A model generated the notes under the pieces. The model was not told the origin of the DNA. It made no database searches and was given only the letters and a program-made list of their open reading frames with translations. Both the position numbers and the translations under genes were made by a program. A stretch of DNA of 64,000 bases from Sinonovacula constricta. Taxonomy: Eukaryota > Mollusca > Bivalvia > Cardiida > Solecurtidae. Positions within the stretch are counted from its first letter, which is position 1. The number at the start of each line of letters is the position of its first letter. Location of the stretch: the NCBI GenBank assembly GCA_007844125.1, contig CM017558.1, positions 30,881,257-30,945,256 of the forward strand, written 5' to 3'. Below, one piece after another: positions 23,901-37,560 of this stretch.

Positions 23901-24535
23901 TGCCTAATACAAGATATCCAAAAAATTGCTATAAAATGTTGTATTCATTAGATTGTTTTGGACGTAGAAATTGGGCTACGTATATCAAAGAGATTTTATT
24001 CAGATATGGTCTTGGTTATGCATGGATAACACAGGAAGTTGGTAATGTTAACTCATTTGTTAATATTTTTAAACAACGCATAAAAGACTGCTTAAGTCAA
24101 CAGTGGATATCTGAAATTACAGACTCTACTAGATGTGACACACATAAATTGTTCAAATCAAATTTAAACCCAGAGAAGTATATTTCTATAGACTTACCAT
24201 TCCATCAAAGAAAAGCCTTAGCAAGATTTAGATGTTCAAGTCACAAACTTAAAATTGAAATAGGAAGACACCAAGGAATACCACGAGAATTAAGGTTTTG
24301 CAATTATTGTTCAGATAATAACAATGTCCAAGTTTTGGAGGATGAATTTCATGTATTTTTTGTCTGTCCAAAATTTTCTGATTTAAGAGAAAGGTATATT
24401 TTTAGCTGGTATAATGGTAGAACCGAAAAGATAGATTTTATAAATATTATGAAATCTGAAAATGTAAACAGTATTAAGCAAATTTCATTGTATATTCATA
24501 AAATGTTTCAGGTAATAGAAAAAAGTTTTGAATAA
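20930..24535 (+). CDS. LINE ORF2: APE endonuclease and reverse transcriptase
   Basis: This frame, identical to that of ORF1, runs about 1,200 codons. The endonuclease starts at TWNIGGL (~20993) and continues with GLVETW, LAGDFNAR (~21443) and ESDHFPLL (~21779). The reverse transcriptase shows GKAQGIDGVGAEF, NYRGISLLN, AQAGFRAGHS, YVDFQKAFDSL (~22919), GTRQGDLSSP and the catalytic FADD (~23331). The C-terminal part has a CNYC...H-X4-C knuckle (~24299). The first in-frame ATG after the UAG is at 21218, inside the endonuclease, so an AUG start would remove catalytic residues. Translation by readthrough, a non-AUG start (TTG at 21011 is too late) or reinitiation must be considered. Confidence 0.92.
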   Translation, partial: GSGQGPVELTGYQTNHNWSFLTWNIGGLRKYIDNGSLIQYLCNFDIIGLVETWSDNTGEFERFLPGFSHYDNVRKRNSHALRNSGGISVFIRNNLIMSNFFIHIRKDILDAVVLLIKSSKFNGMKDIILYIAYVSPEGSSIYNNRQEVNGIISLEQNILSLISEYPDCYLYLAGDFNARTKTFLDYIPLDNLNFVYMSQVDYACDYFDLPRNNQDISKFNSFGKSLTELCCTHDIHIVNGRCYDDIDGNFTCIANDGQSVVDYHIVSSQLFDVISYFNVELRTESDHFPLLARMSFNEDIGSKHMLDITQNENETLSNITYEYCTKTFWKNRYKDAFKAKFCNQLDLNRESIVNAINTSINEGVNSIIQLYKTSACPHSLKTKDKPLQPQWWDMECTIAKNLKYCLLRRFRQTHNLDILIEYKIEKKKFKDLCTRKKMFFQFTNRQSLLNARKDPQRFWSLIKFNNKAHSFKNEIKAATWLRYFESLLYKDNQEILSVLDLSNFEINSNSDELLNSPISNEEILRSIYKLKEGKAQGIDGVGAEFYKHTCLEITPILNILFNKILASGEIPDSWCQSIIVPLYKSGSRNDPSNYRGISLLNVLYKIFSSIITHRLDTWADEYNVISEAQAGFRAGHSVIDNIFSLQSIIQKYITRSYGRVYVLYVDFQKAFDSLVHVRMFNSLLKAGANGQIIKVLISMYSKLEAYIKIPQTGLISNSNNFNLNKNYNRASCRVRDLNKKSTPGVSLAGPIHCNIGTRQGDLSSPKIFSLYINELETHLRRHCNNGIFITNDVPDVFCLMFADDVACCADTVVNLQRQLNAVSAFCEETGMTVNLNKSEIIVFRNGGPLRNNESWTYNGKTIKVTNMYKYLGLLFTPKLSWSQTKKKLVAQARKAICSIKLYQKPFGYFSQHEMFKLFDSMVVPILTFGSEIWGFSYSEEIERVQTDFCRYFLGVNTSVNNSVILGECGRLPLCSIYFVKCIKYWCSLLYMPNTRYPKNCYKMLYSLDCFGRRNWATYIKEILFRYGLGYAWITQEVGNVNSFVNIFKQRIKDCLSQQWISEITDSTRCDTHKLFKSNLNPEKYISIDLPFHQRKALARFRCSSHKLKIEIGRHQGIPRELRFCNYCSDNNNVQVLEDEFHVFFVCPKFSDLRERYIFSWYNGRTEKIDFINIMKSENVNSIKQISLYIHKMFQVIEKSFE

Positions 24536-24779
24536 CAGTGTTTTATATGCTGTGATCTACTCTACTTGAGACAAATTCAAAAATCACATCAGACGTTTAA
24601 ATTTGTGTGTCAATATATCAAATTGACAATGGTATATCTATCTGTATTTATGGATATAGACAACTTGTGATAGAATTGCAACTCATGAATTTTATATTTT
24701 CACATGTTTATTTGTATTTTGGGCCGGAGGCCTCTATACGAGAAATAAACTTTCTGTATTCTGTATTCTGTATTCTGTA
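24536..24779 (+). terminator. LINE 3' UTR, hairpin, AATAAA and heptamer tail
   Basis: The 3' UTR ends with GGGCCGGAGGCCT, whose GGCC arms can pair. AATAAA follows, then four tandem TTCTGTA units (24752-24779). Short stem plus microsatellite tails are the usual recognition end for CR1/L2-like reverse transcriptases. Confidence 0.8.
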
Positions 24780-25229
24780 GTATTTTTTCTCTTTGCCGAA
24801 AAATTATAGTTTGAATCGTTAAACTAGTTTAAACCATTGTTTTTGATGCCAGAAAGAACTTTTGTGATGGTGAATATGAATGAATCAGTTAAAGGGTTGG
24901 TGTTCTTGGAGAGAAATGTACTAATAAACAATTAAGAATATTCAAGTGCACATTTAAATTAAAAATCAAAACACATGTGTTCGAGCTTTGGGGACTACCT
25001 GTTTTACCATTTTGGATGCTTGTTTCATATATGCCGGTGTATTGTGTTGTACTGCGTTACAATGTGAAATAAGGCAATTGAAAGGGTATATTATTTGGGA
25101 TTTTAGTTTATCTATTTGCGTATGTGAGTCTTCTTCGGGCCGTTCAAGAGTTAGTAGAAACATTTATCGTATATTATAAGTAAAGTGCTAGAATATAACC
25201 AACACACGGTGTACAGAGTTTACAATGTC

Positions 25230-26030
25230 GCACAAAAGAACGTTATGCCGGCTAATACAAACGATGGAGCGAAGGCAACCGACGAAACCCAGGTAAATGG
25301 TAGAAATGTCACCGATCCCACTCAAGTAAAGTAATGGATCATTCGAAAGAAATGCAGTGCATACCTTAATTTACAAGCAGTAGAAGCCAGTAGAACCATA
25401 GGTGAACAGTGGCATGGAAGGCACTTTAATGGGTGTATATGAAAAGCTAAACAATTTCTCATCGCAAGAATATATTGAGGAAACATTCAAACAGAGCTTT
25501 TAAGCAACAAGTCAAAGGAACTAGAGACTGGGTTAAAATCTCAAATGAAGACGGTAATAGAGAGTGTGTAAAGTATGGTAAGCCTATTGAAAACGTCGAT
25601 AGCTGCCCTGGAACATAAGTAGAAGGTATCAAAAGCAAAGTTTCCGAAATGCCAATATCAATTGAATCAATAAAAACGAAAATGAAAAGCTGAAACAAGA
25701 AAACAGCCGGCTAAATCGAACATTTGAAGAAAAAACATTAAAAAGGTGATCTCAGATGAAATAAATAACTAAGAACAATACACGCGAAAAGAAAACAGCA
25801 CTTGTATCTACGGTTGGAACAGCAGTGAAACCAACGAGAGGCAACCCAGAGAGTGGTGCAGCTAGTGAACAACAAAATGCAGTTGGACATATCCACTGCT
25901 GACATAGATGCATTACATAGGCTAGGGAAGTTCAACAAGGAGGCAAACCGGACCAACATCTGCAAGTTTGTTTTGTTTTTCACGTATAAGAGAGTTAATG
26001 ATACATTTAAATTCGATCGCACTTAATTAG
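25230..26030 (+). pseudogene. Decayed LINE ORF1 remnant
   Basis: Several frames together show an ORF1-like order: a Lys/Gln/Glu-rich coiled-coil part around 25680-25780, EQYTRKENSTCIYG, then VVQLVNNKM with DALHRLGKFNKEANR. The last two match the RRM of ORF1 proteins. Stops and frameshifts break it repeatedly, and no RT follows. It differs from the intact element beside it, so it comes from another, older family. Confidence 0.6.
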
Positions 26031-27663
26031 TTGAAAACTCAAACTTAATGTTTAATAACATTACATATTAATAAAATAATCCACTGAACTGTCTTTATTC
26101 GAGTGATATTCTTTTGCACAAATCGACAATAAAAACAACAAGTAAAAAAAACTTGAATTTCAACGAAAATAGTTTACTGAATCTGTCGAAAGTTGGCCGA
26201 GACTTTGCATACTTAGCATACGAAGACAGTCCTGCCAAGTTGAAGAATGAATTGACGAGATGCCGACTTCAAAGGTCAGTATTGTTATTCTGTGTCTGAC
26301 AATGTTGCGGTGAAGATGTAAGATGTATGATTGTTGTTTGATTCATTGATTCAACGTATAAAGCCTAAAAAGGTTTTGAATGTGGGCAAGTTATTGTGTC
26401 CACAGCTATAACGCCAGAGACCTTGGTGGCTCACAGCATGTTCATAAGTCCTGGTTGTAACGAAAACGTTCATGTGGAAGGGTCTGTCACCTGACCTAAT
26501 CTGGAGTCCCCCTTCACAATATTAATAACTGGACATCACTGTAGTAACCATAATAGTGTTACTGTGTTATATCTAAAACAGTACAAATAAAAGGTGGTAA
26601 AACACAATCAAGAAAAACATTCTGATGTGTGACCATGTTGTCTTGTAGGATGTCTTCAGTTTGAGAATATGGTGAAACAGTTTTCAAACTACTATCTATA
26701 TTAGTAGCTAGTAACAAACTAGTCTAATTTAATCCATGTTTGAACATGCAACTATGTCAATTAATGTGCCATTCATAAATAGTGCTATTACGTGCCAAAC
26801 TTTTACAAAGTATTTTAAATTCGTGTATGAAGCATGGATCACATAAAAGTATGTGAACTGTTTTATTATTGTCACTTTACAGTGTTCAAGCCACTTTGAA
26901 GTTGGGATGAAACATGTTCTTACATGATAAAGAGTGTAGATTTTAGTATGGAACCAAAAGTGTAAAAATAGTTTACACCAGAAAATCAATTCTTACCAAT
27001 GTGAATAGCTTTTATACATTTAAGTTAGGACAAATCAGAAAAAGTTGACTTCCTAGCGTAGGGGAAAATTGTATTAAAAGACCCTATACATCTAATCAAA
27101 CCAAATTGTAAGTGATTTTGGAGCCCTACATAGAAGGGCCTGCAACTGATATCGAGAATATCGACTATTTTGTTCGATGTTTTCATTTGTTAAGGTATTG
27201 TCTTTTCGCACTTTTGAAATTAAAAAAAATGTTTCTTGTGTTTTGTGTTTTTTTCCTCTGAAATAACCCATACCTAAAGTAGTTCAATAAAAATATATCA
27301 AGTTACACCTGACCATATATTTAGCATATTTTTAATTGCAGTTACGTGACCATCAGAAGGGTGGAGTGGGGGTCATTGAAACACAGACCACCGATCTTGG
27401 AACTTTGGTAAGATGAACATACATGTCTTCTCCTTAGATATTTTTAATTGACTTAGTTACAGTTGGTCAAATGAGCATTTGTATTTTACCTGAGTATACA
27501 CTCAAGGTGAGCTATTGAAAGGTTGCTCAAAGAGTTTTGATCTGTTAAAACATGGAAGCTGGGAGGTAGGGCTTTTTCCATTTATGACTTTGTAGAAAAA
27601 AGTAATTGAAACTGACTGTCCAAATGTTGCTTGTGGGCATTTACATTTAGTATGATTATTCTA

Positions 27664-27880
27664 GACCGGACCTGGGAGCGCAATCGATAGATCGTAGCCA
27701 CGAGGAAATGAAGACTCCTGGTTCAATCATATCATGGTGCGAAATGTCAAAGTCATTAGACATGATAGTAGTATTGCTCCCTCTCTAATGCTCAATAAAA
27801 TAAAAGGATAGCTATACAACTGGTCTGGCCGGTGTCAGGATAATGGGACTTAGTTTGATCTTCATGGCATGCTATATTTA
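27664..27880 (+). mobile_element. tRNA-derived SINE copy (family 1)
   Basis: It begins CGGACCTGGGAGCGCAATCG, has a decayed B box (CTGGTTCAATCAT), then GTCATTAGACATGATAGTAG and a 3' part with CAACTGGTCTGGCCGGTGTC and TTCATGGCATGCTA. The 3' part matches that of the copy at 36532-36770. Confidence 0.75.
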
Positions 27881-27892
27881 CAATGTTGGACT

Positions 27893-28060
27893 CAGATCTG
27901 GTAGGGCAAACGGTAGAGGTTTGGCTCCAGATACGGGATCCCCTGGGTTAGATCCCATACTTTGACATAAAAATCGTAATGATATAGCTCCGTTGCTGAC
28001 GCTCGAGCACATATAAAAGTAGTTCTGGTTGGGCAGACAATTAGTACAGGTCTGTAAACA
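27893..28060 (+). mobile_element. tRNA-derived SINE copy (family 1), adjacent
   Basis: A second copy in the same orientation starts 13 bp after the first: GATCTGGTAGGGCAAACGG, then CCTGGGTTAGATCCC as B box and AATGATATAGCTCCGTTGCT as body. The 3' end is diverged. Confidence 0.65.
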
Positions 28061-29754
28061 TGACTGATATTTCGTTGCTCGTTGGTACAGTTTATGCTCA
28101 AAAAAGCAAGGCGTGGATCAACCACAATAAAAAGTATAATAAAGTATAACCTCTGACCACTATGTATATATATATATGATACATAACTGTCCTTCAAAAT
28201 ATTATGTTGTTGTTTGTTTGTGAGGCTCATAGTGTTGCAATGATTATTGACTTCATTAGGCTGCTTAAGATCAAAACGCAAGTACGGTTTATCTTTTCTA
28301 TGTGTTTCTTACTAAATTTCATTTGCATTTGTCAGTCACAAACAATACAACAATTGGCATGATAGTTGCACATAATAAATTAAAAATCTCAGTGTTGATT
28401 TTTACCCATGTGTGTTTCTGTTTGTTTGAGACAAAACTTTGATAGATTCTTAAACATGGTACTATTTATGCGCAGCATGCAGACATGTAATTTTTTTTTA
28501 GAAAAAAAGTACATTTGTTATGGTAGTTTTGTAAACTAAAAGCCCTGTAGGTTTATGGTTTCATCACAGAACATGTCATGCCAAGTCTTTGAAAATGTGC
28601 TAGTTCGTCTCCTTCGTTATTAAAGTTTATCACAGTAGATATGTGTCTTGTTATTGTTTTACTTTGAGATTGTTTATTTGATTTTGTTGATCGTTTAAGT
28701 GATTTTGAGACTCTGCCTAGAAGAAGGGATGTTTTGACAGATGAAGTCATGATACTAACGCATTGATCATTCAGGAATTCAGGAACTTTTCCCTGATAGA
28801 GATTTTTCAGAAGAGCAATATTATGCAAAACCCTGTAAATCCAGAAGACTTTGACTTCAAGTACAGTGTACAAGTACCATAATTCCCTTTTCCATAGTTG
28901 ATGAGTTATTTCCTATTGTTCTTTGTCACACTTTAATTAAACACATATATTTGGTATTAGTGTGTGTTTTTTTTTATATTTTAATATGTATTTATTGGAG
29001 GGACACAGATATACATTACCTTAGAAACGATTTGATAAACATGAAACGATTTAGAAAATAACAATGGACCAATGTATCACGCAGGCATAAAGTTACTGGC
29101 CTTATACTGAGAGTAACAAACTATTGTTTACTATTTTGTAGAGTAATCTAGTGCAAGGGTTTTGTTGAAATTTGTTTAATAGTAATATTGAGTTCCTATG
29201 TAAATGTTTATTACATGTTTATGTTAACATGCATTCCTTCAAAAATGTTATCTTTTTTATGTGTTTATGTTTACATGTGTATTATAAGATAACTCAAGAT
29301 GATGTCTTACAATCATTTTCCTGGTTGTTTATAGTACTAATATTGGCAATTTAAAAAATTAATGTGGATCACTTGTCTATATGTGACAATATATCACAAA
29401 TATTACTAATAGTATTTTAAATGTTGGTAAGTGTGCCTTCATTTAACTTGAAATCACACAGTACAGCAACAAATAAAGCTTAACATAATTCACCTATAAA
29501 CTATACAATTAAAATCTTGATAGCTATGTAGTGACAATATAAGTTCACAGGTACTTAAGATGAAATGTCAGAATCACTTGCTTTGTAACCTGGATGCAGT
29601 AAAACAATTGTTCAGCTGAAAACCTTCTTTTAAAAATGTAACATCTAGCATTTTCTAATTAATTAAACTGTTATGGCAAATCAGATTCCTACATGGACAT
29701 ACACTGTACGTGGCTGATGTAAAATATAATGGTATATATATATATATATATATA

Positions 29755-30787
<1,033 letters not shown>

Positions 30788-32044
30788 TAAGATGTTATTA
30801 AGATAGATCTAAAATTATAAATTAAACATGTGTTTTACATTGCATTGCATTACATTGCAAGGAAGTGAAGATCAGGGTGGTAGATTGCAGGCTCGACTTA
30901 ACTGCTGTTTTAATATAATTATCATGTTTTAGGTTGTGCTTATTGAAAAAAATATAATACAACTGTTACATTGTTGTTATTGATTATGACATTTTCATCC
31001 ACACCAAACTGCTTTCTTCTTTCCATTTTGCCTTCAGCAGTCTCCAGTGATGAATGCAGATACAATTTGCTGCTTTCTTTATGTTGATATACAACCCACC
31101 ACCATCGTACCAGAAACTAATGTGCCTTTATTGGTTTCAAAGAAAATACCATTTTATTTTACATCAGTTCATTAAGTTCAGCAGGACAAAACTTAACCCG
31201 TTGTTTTTATATAGTGTACATGCAAAATATAATAAAATGCTGGGATACAGCAACTTCAAGAACTGTTGTTGTTTTGTAATCAAATTTATTTTTGTCAAAT
31301 GTAAAGGCACACTAAATAACAATATGTTCATATTGGCAACTTTAAGCAACTAATGTAGGAAAAGACCACTTTTTTCTCGGTAGAACCACCGGTAGTACAT
31401 CACAGCTAAAATATCTACCCAAATGAAGTTGTCATTCTCAATTATAATAAAGCAATGTAAGACTTCGTCTTCAGAACATTATTTCAGCCTATAAGACATA
31501 TTTACTGTTTTATGTTCTCTAGTTGGCAATACAGTATAACATAAACTTGAAATTCCATTTCGGCTGCAGAACACCAGTGGTTCTACCAGGAAATTTGTCA
31601 TGGGTCTTACTACACCACTGTAGTAGGACATCATTGTTATGAGCCACTTGACTCACGGTCATGTATTTCGATCAGCAAAAAATGACAGTTGAGCTGTGAA
31701 GTTGCATTGAATGACATCTTTTAATGAAGGACTAGACTCGTGTCCCAGTTGCGGCAAACAACATGATATATGTTGTTGTTTGTATTTTACGATATAACCT
31801 CATATCTAGGTTTCCAAATGTAATCATCAAACAGTATGAGTGATTAAAACGAAATTCATCCCAACCTTTCTTGATTGGTCATTGAGCATTGCATTCTCAG
31901 ACATCAATTTATCTCACATATTGGATAACCTCTACAGCGTTCATGTTCTTGATAAATGTAAGTCCATATAAAAAGTATGTTTAAACTCTATAAATATTAT
32001 GAGAATGACAATATTCTTGCTGATTTATAAAATGATTAGTATGT

Positions 32045-32125
32045 TTGTGAGCCTCGTCAAGATTCGAACCACAGACCTCGCAAATGCTAGCTGATTGCTT
32101 TACCAACTGAGCTAAAGAGGCTGTG
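32045..32125 (-). pseudogene. tRNA-like relic
   Basis: The minus strand reads GCCTCTTTAGCTCAGTTGGT, a good A box, and GTGGTTCGAATC as B box. The acceptor ends GCCTC/GAGGC can pair. The anticodon and T stems do not pair properly, so this is a tRNA pseudogene or SINE head, not a working tRNA. Confidence 0.5.
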
Positions 32126-34167
32126 TAAATAAACTACCCTTGAAATTGCTATACTTCTCTCCCCTAGCATACAGTTATTCACCACATCTCTGGTTCTGCT
32201 ATACACCACCGTTTAATATCACAACACATTCAGGCTACTGCACAGTAGGCCATGGCGCAAGATATAACAGGCGCAGAAGTGGCGTCTATATGGCAATTCA
32301 AACAACATACCTATCCAATACTAGCATATATGACACATTTCTAGCAATAGGGAATTTGTTAAAAAACTATCAATGTATCTGCTTCAGAAATATGATCATA
32401 ACAATATGCTGCTTATGAATCCAATTTACTTTATATTTCATTTGATTTGTAAACAAATATTTTAAAGTGTCAGTAATAAGGTAACTTGAAGGTTTAACAA
32501 CTTATTGATAATCGCCGTGTTTAGTGGTGAGTATTTGCATATTGCTCAATACGGTCTTAAATATTTTATGATTGATTTTCGTCACCGAAGTGAGCAGTTA
32601 TCGGCATGCAATGATTACATGTTTTGTAATGGTCCAACAACAAACAAGCACGTACCATTTGGAAATGTCGTATGAATACAGAAACAAGTATTTAGACACT
32701 GAATAACCGAAATTATATTGTTGAACTAAATATTTTATGCTGTTCGTTTCTAGCTAGGACGGCTTCGTAAAATCCTTTTTCTAGTTTCGTCCTATAATTG
32801 ATAAAGTTCTGGAAAGTGTTCCTGATTTTACCCTAGCACATTTTTTTCTTGTCACTATATCTTCGATTCAGCCAAACACGTTTTTCGATTAAAAATCGTC
32901 TATTGCAATATGCATACATTCGCCATTGCGTTCACAAGAAACTGCGCATGCGTTATAAATAATCATGAGGCGAGAATATCGGATTTTTACGAGCTCGTTG
33001 ATTGTACGGGTTTATGGTTCGTACAATGTCGAAAGATTTCCACCTCAAACAAATATCGATCGCAATCGGGGTCTAAATAAAGTTATATATGTTCAAAATT
33101 TGAACATTTTCAATTGAAGAGCTATATTTTATTTACTTTTATTTAGGTGAGTTCGAACTATTATTAATCTTAAAAGAAATAAATACAATTCAAAGTTTAA
33201 TTTCTGGTATTATTGTTTGATTTCAGAGTTTGATAAACCTTGTTATTTAGTTCGCTCGTTTACGATTTGATTGTTTAACAAATATTAAGCCTTTGTTTTA
33301 AAATGTAAGATTGCGGTGTTTTTTACATTTCCGTGCATTGAACAAGCCGCCATCATATTTTCTCACAATCATATTTTTAAACGACTTCAGAAAATGATAT
33401 GCTTTGATACCTTTTAGACATATAGCACCTAAGAATAAAAGGTATTTTAAAACAGTAGGTCACCTGTAAGATATTTCCACATTAAGTCATCTGCCCGATC
33501 AGGACTCGAACCCACGCTGAAAACAGGTGTAAAAATGATGGCCGTTTGATCTGAAAATTAAATATCGTTGTATTGATGTAGTAACTTTAATTTCATGTAT
33601 TTTTCGCTATGTAGTGTTCATTCATTTATCCGCGTAAGCAACACGCATATTTCTGATGTACATTGTGGAGCGGGCGGACTCTTGATGAGGTTAATATAAT
33701 AGGAATATACCAGTTGAAAGAATCCCTAAAATTTAAGAATAAGAACGCTCGTGGTACTGCCTATTCTGACAAAAGGGACGACATAAAATGAGTGAGATAG
33801 AGCAGTTATGTTCCAAAGAGCTCCTAAACAACCTTAAAAAGTACGAATATTTAACTTTTAGAGAAAACAACTATTTTTTTATTAATATGCTTGCATATCT
33901 GTTTAACAGAAAACACACAAATCCAAATGCTATTTTAAGCAAATACATGAAAAGCGTTGCTATTCGATAATACTTGTTTACTCTAGTGTGAGTAAGAATA
34001 TTTGTATTTTTTTTAATTTCCAAACATCTAATATATTACATTTAATTGAAAACAGAGTGGGTATCATATTCTTTAATCTGACGAGATGATGTTCACTTTG
34101 CCAGAGCAGTGTTACTTGAGATAAGCCAAAATGAGGGATGTTGGTTTTATTCACTGATGACCGCCGG

Positions 34168-34430
34168 TTCAACAAGACAACGTCATCGGCACTCTGAGAC
34201 AAGGCATGGCATGGCGACATCCCAATCGTAAGGCGGGTTTGTTTAAACTCGTGTTATGGGGATTCGGAACGTAAATTAGGATGATTAGAGGCGCTGGCAT
34301 CATATGCAGTGTTTCAGCCAGTGTTTGAGTAGATTGGCTATGACTTTCGGACATTGAAAACTGACAAATGTCACTCTCAATGTTGCCTGAATCCGAACAA
34401 ATAATACAGCCATTAAATCCTCAACTCAAT
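34168..34430 (+). repeat. Dispersed repeat, copy 2
   Basis: Counterpart of 19193-19460 with the same block order, including GGCATCATATGCAGTGTTTC and CAGCCATTAAATCC. It is noticeably diverged from copy 1. No ends could be defined. Confidence 0.6.
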
Positions 34431-36531
34431 CCTGTTCTGTCCATAAAACTATGGACAATATAGGTTTTATAGGTTTGAGTAATATTTCATTTTTGACAAT
34501 TACGGGACACATTCGTTATTACAAAAAAAAGAGTAAGCAGTAAACTGTACAAAAAACCTCTGATTTAGGAATGCCTATGCATAATATACTTCAGGTTTGC
34601 ATAGTATAAGGCCTTAAATTCATATTGTTTTATGTTATGCAATCATTTTAACAGAAAAAAACCTGCGTTGGATAAATGAATAACATAAATAGAACCAATG
34701 TTTAAAAGATTAAAAGTTTATTTCGTAACACCTGACAACATACATGAGAAGAATATGGAAACATGTGAAGGAAATTCAATTTAATAACAATTAAACAGGC
34801 AGAATGAATATACGTGTACTGGCAGAATGAATGTCAATCTAATAATAAGACATACAATTTCTAAATTGCAGAATGTGGTACTAAAGATTTAGGTAATCTA
34901 AAGCATTTATGTACACAAATGGGCATGCTTGTGTTCTGAATTGTGAAGATGTTTAGGCACACATCAAACAAAGTTGGTCTGTCTACTAACTTGCATTATT
35001 ACTTTTGCTTTTATATAACACTGTTTTGATGCTAATAACGAAATTAACGTGCTTCGCAAGGGAAACAACTCCTGCTACAACATTGCAAATGTCTTGGCGT
35101 TATTCCCCTTCGTAGAAATCCGAAACTTTTCAGGCCCTTAATACTAAATAAATATAAGTTAAAACTTGAAAGATTGAACTTATAAATTGTGCAAGGCTGC
35201 AGAAACCTGTTTTAACGAATTAAATTAGCCGAATTTATTTAAAACCTAAAAATTGCTTCGAAAAAACGTCTTATAATAAACGAACATTCTTCTAATTTGA
35301 ATTCTATTTGCAATATTCGCAAAAATCAAATATCTTTAACGTCGATAAATGAAGTATTTGATGGATTATTTTAAGTATAGTCTTAATATGTATTACGATC
35401 GTTTATAAGAAAATTCTAATTCGATTCTTGTTAATCACTGCAACATAACCATCAACGTGAACACATATTCCATATGTTTGTAATGATGGAAAACGTCTAA
35501 AATAGCTTTTTAGGACAGACCATCTTCAAAATATTTAAGCGGATTTTTACCAGTGAACTGAAAATACATTTTTATTTCTCAACTGAAGGTTATCAAAATA
35601 TCTTTGAGGTTAACAGCCAGCAATATATGTATATACTATAAAATTAATACAAATCTAAGCAATTTAATATTTCCAAATAGAAGCAAAACTAATTTTAAAA
35701 GCAAAACAAAATTATAATAATGAAAATAATTGACTTTCAAAAAGAGTTTTATATAGAAATAATAATTAGCCCTCATATATGTACAGAAGAGCCTTGTTTG
35801 GAAGCACGCAGTGTAGGAAACATACTAAATATAATCGACATGTGGACCCTGAGATGATGGAAGCAGGAGCCCTAATTAACAATGATTCATACAATAATCA
35901 ATTATAAGAATGAGTTTCTTGAGATTCCCTTATTAAACCAGCATGATAAGTCCTTTAAATTAAATTTGACTTCAACATACCTACTCAATAACGATTTTGT
36001 CACAAATAATCATAACATAATTTTGAACTAAGTGTATTTTGGTGCGTCCGATAGCTCTTTCATTAGTCATAATGTGAGTACAACTTTGTTTCGATGTATA
36101 CTCAATTATAAAATATTATAATAATACTAGTTTAAAGAAGTGTTTCAGCATGGGAAGCCTTCTTTCCAACGCCTTGTACATTTGATTTACCATTTGATCG
36201 TTTTTCGCAAACCTTAAATCGCTTACAGGGATAAAACTGCACTGCACAGACAACACATTTCTGAGCTATTATTCATATGTGACTTCCATCGCTCTTCTAC
36301 TTAGAAGAGACTAGAACATGTACCCGTGATAGTAAACGCTTGCTGGGTACGCACCAACTTGTTGAAAATGTCTGATCTAACGATTGCACAGGGTCATGCC
36401 AAAATGTTGACTCTCTCTTTTCTTTTCCTTTTTAAGACACAGTATGCTCATTAAATTATAATTGTCAGTTATTTTTTTTATAACGCGGACATAGATGGCT
36501 GAGGTGTTGATAAACACATACACTTTTAAAC

Positions 36532-36770
36532 TGGACCTGGTAGCGCAATCGGTAGAGCGTCGGCTCAAGGTATGGGAGACCCCGGGTTCGATCCCGGACC
36601 GCGACATACCAAAGTCGTAAAATGGTAGTGGTATAGCTCCCTTGCTTACGCTCAATCAAATATAAGGAAGGTTCCACAACTGGTTGGACTTGTGTCTGGA
36701 TAATGTGACTGTGCGTGGTTTCATCAAAGGTGTTCATGGCATGCTAGACACAGTGAAGGCAGCAAGCATA
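36532..36770 (+). mobile_element. tRNA-derived SINE, best copy of family 1
   Basis: The tRNA-like head has A box CTGGTAGCGCAATCGGTAGA and B box CCCGGGTTCGATCCCGG. The body is CGCGACATACCAAAGTCGT, ATGGTAGTGGTATAGCTCCC and CAACTGGTTGGACTTGTGTC, ending with GTTCATGGCATGCTAGACAC. Related copies lie at 18084, 27664 and 27893, all on the plus strand. Confidence 0.85.
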
Positions 36771-37464
36771 TCTGGTTCAAGTTGACACCGTCTCCAGATA
36801 ACTGAAATACTGTTGGTGGAACGATAAACCCAATACATAAACACACACTTTTAACAATTAAAAGCATTCTAAAACAAGTTTAAATGAAGAAATTATGTTT
36901 AATCAGTTTCCAATAATGGCCTTTTTTGTAACCTGAATTTGAAACACTTATGACCATACACTTCACTCGGTATAAACCGCACGAACTGCTATCTATATTT
37001 ATTAGAGGAACACCTCTGTAAACCTATTGAGAAAACAAGGCAAACCGAACATGTTTTTGTATTCCTATAACATAGAAAGACGGATCTTTGTATGTTGCAA
37101 TATTGGACTTTGCCATATATTCTTTTACATACCATGTTAAGAATGTAATTCTCACCGGCGTCTAATATTACTGATTTAGTATCAATACCATATTTAAGTG
37201 CCTTCGTTTATAACTTTTCTAAACCCTTGGATCTTTTTGGTTTATCTCTGACAACCTTTTTCTACAGCTTTCGACTATTCGATAAAGAGTTAAATGTATA
37301 AGAAAGTATCATATAAGCTTAAGCATATGTAAATACAATTGTGTGAATCTGCTGTTGATGTATAGGTATATCTTTTGTAATCTTTAATATGTAAACAGTT
37401 TTTGTTGTTGTTGTTTTTCTGTTTCACTTAAAACTTTGTGTCCAGGTAAACAAGGACATCCCAT

Positions 37465-37560
37465 CGCGTGGTTTTGAGGCCCATTCTGTGTGAATGACTT
37501 AATGTTGGAAGATCTTCAAGTTGACTTGCATTTCGCCGGTGGTTCTACGCAGATGTTGGT
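37465..37560 (+). mobile_element. SINE fragment (family 2)
   Basis: Contains GACTTAATGTTGGAAGATCT, AGTTGACTTGCATTTCGCCG and GGTGGTTCTACGCAG, matching the family 2 body at 12252-12430. The tRNA head is missing. Confidence 0.6.

Larger units (their letters stand above)
19799..24779 (+). mobile_element. Non-LTR retrotransposon (APE-type LINE, CR1/L2-like), apparently intact
   Basis: The element holds a 2A-bearing ORF1, an endonuclease/reverse-transcriptase ORF2, a 3' UTR with a GGCC hairpin and AATAAA, and four TTCTGTA heptamers as tail. APE endonuclease, a single RT and a short 3' microsatellite tail instead of poly(A) point to the CR1/L2 superclade (inference). Its 5' end lies upstream of 19799, probably near 19620-19680, but cannot be fixed. 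No target-site duplication was recognised. Both ORFs are free of frameshifts and have only the one UAG between them, so this copy is young or under selection. Confidence 0.9.
26100..29754. other. Non-coding tract with SINE copies
   Basis: Two tRNA-SINE copies (listed separately) are the only recognisable content. The minus-strand open frame near 28553-28873 lacks splice signals and any known domain and is not called. Confidence 0.4.

Noticed and set aside
28553..28873. 106-residue minus-strand frame
   Set aside because: Protein-like composition, but no splice signals, domain or neighbours; consistent with chance in 64 kb.
32045..32125. Functional tRNA gene on the minus strand
   Set aside because: A and B boxes are good but the anticodon and T stems do not pair.
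33788..33970. 60-codon plus-strand frame starting MSEIEQLCSKELL
   Set aside because: Too short, no homology recognised, no promoter or splice context.
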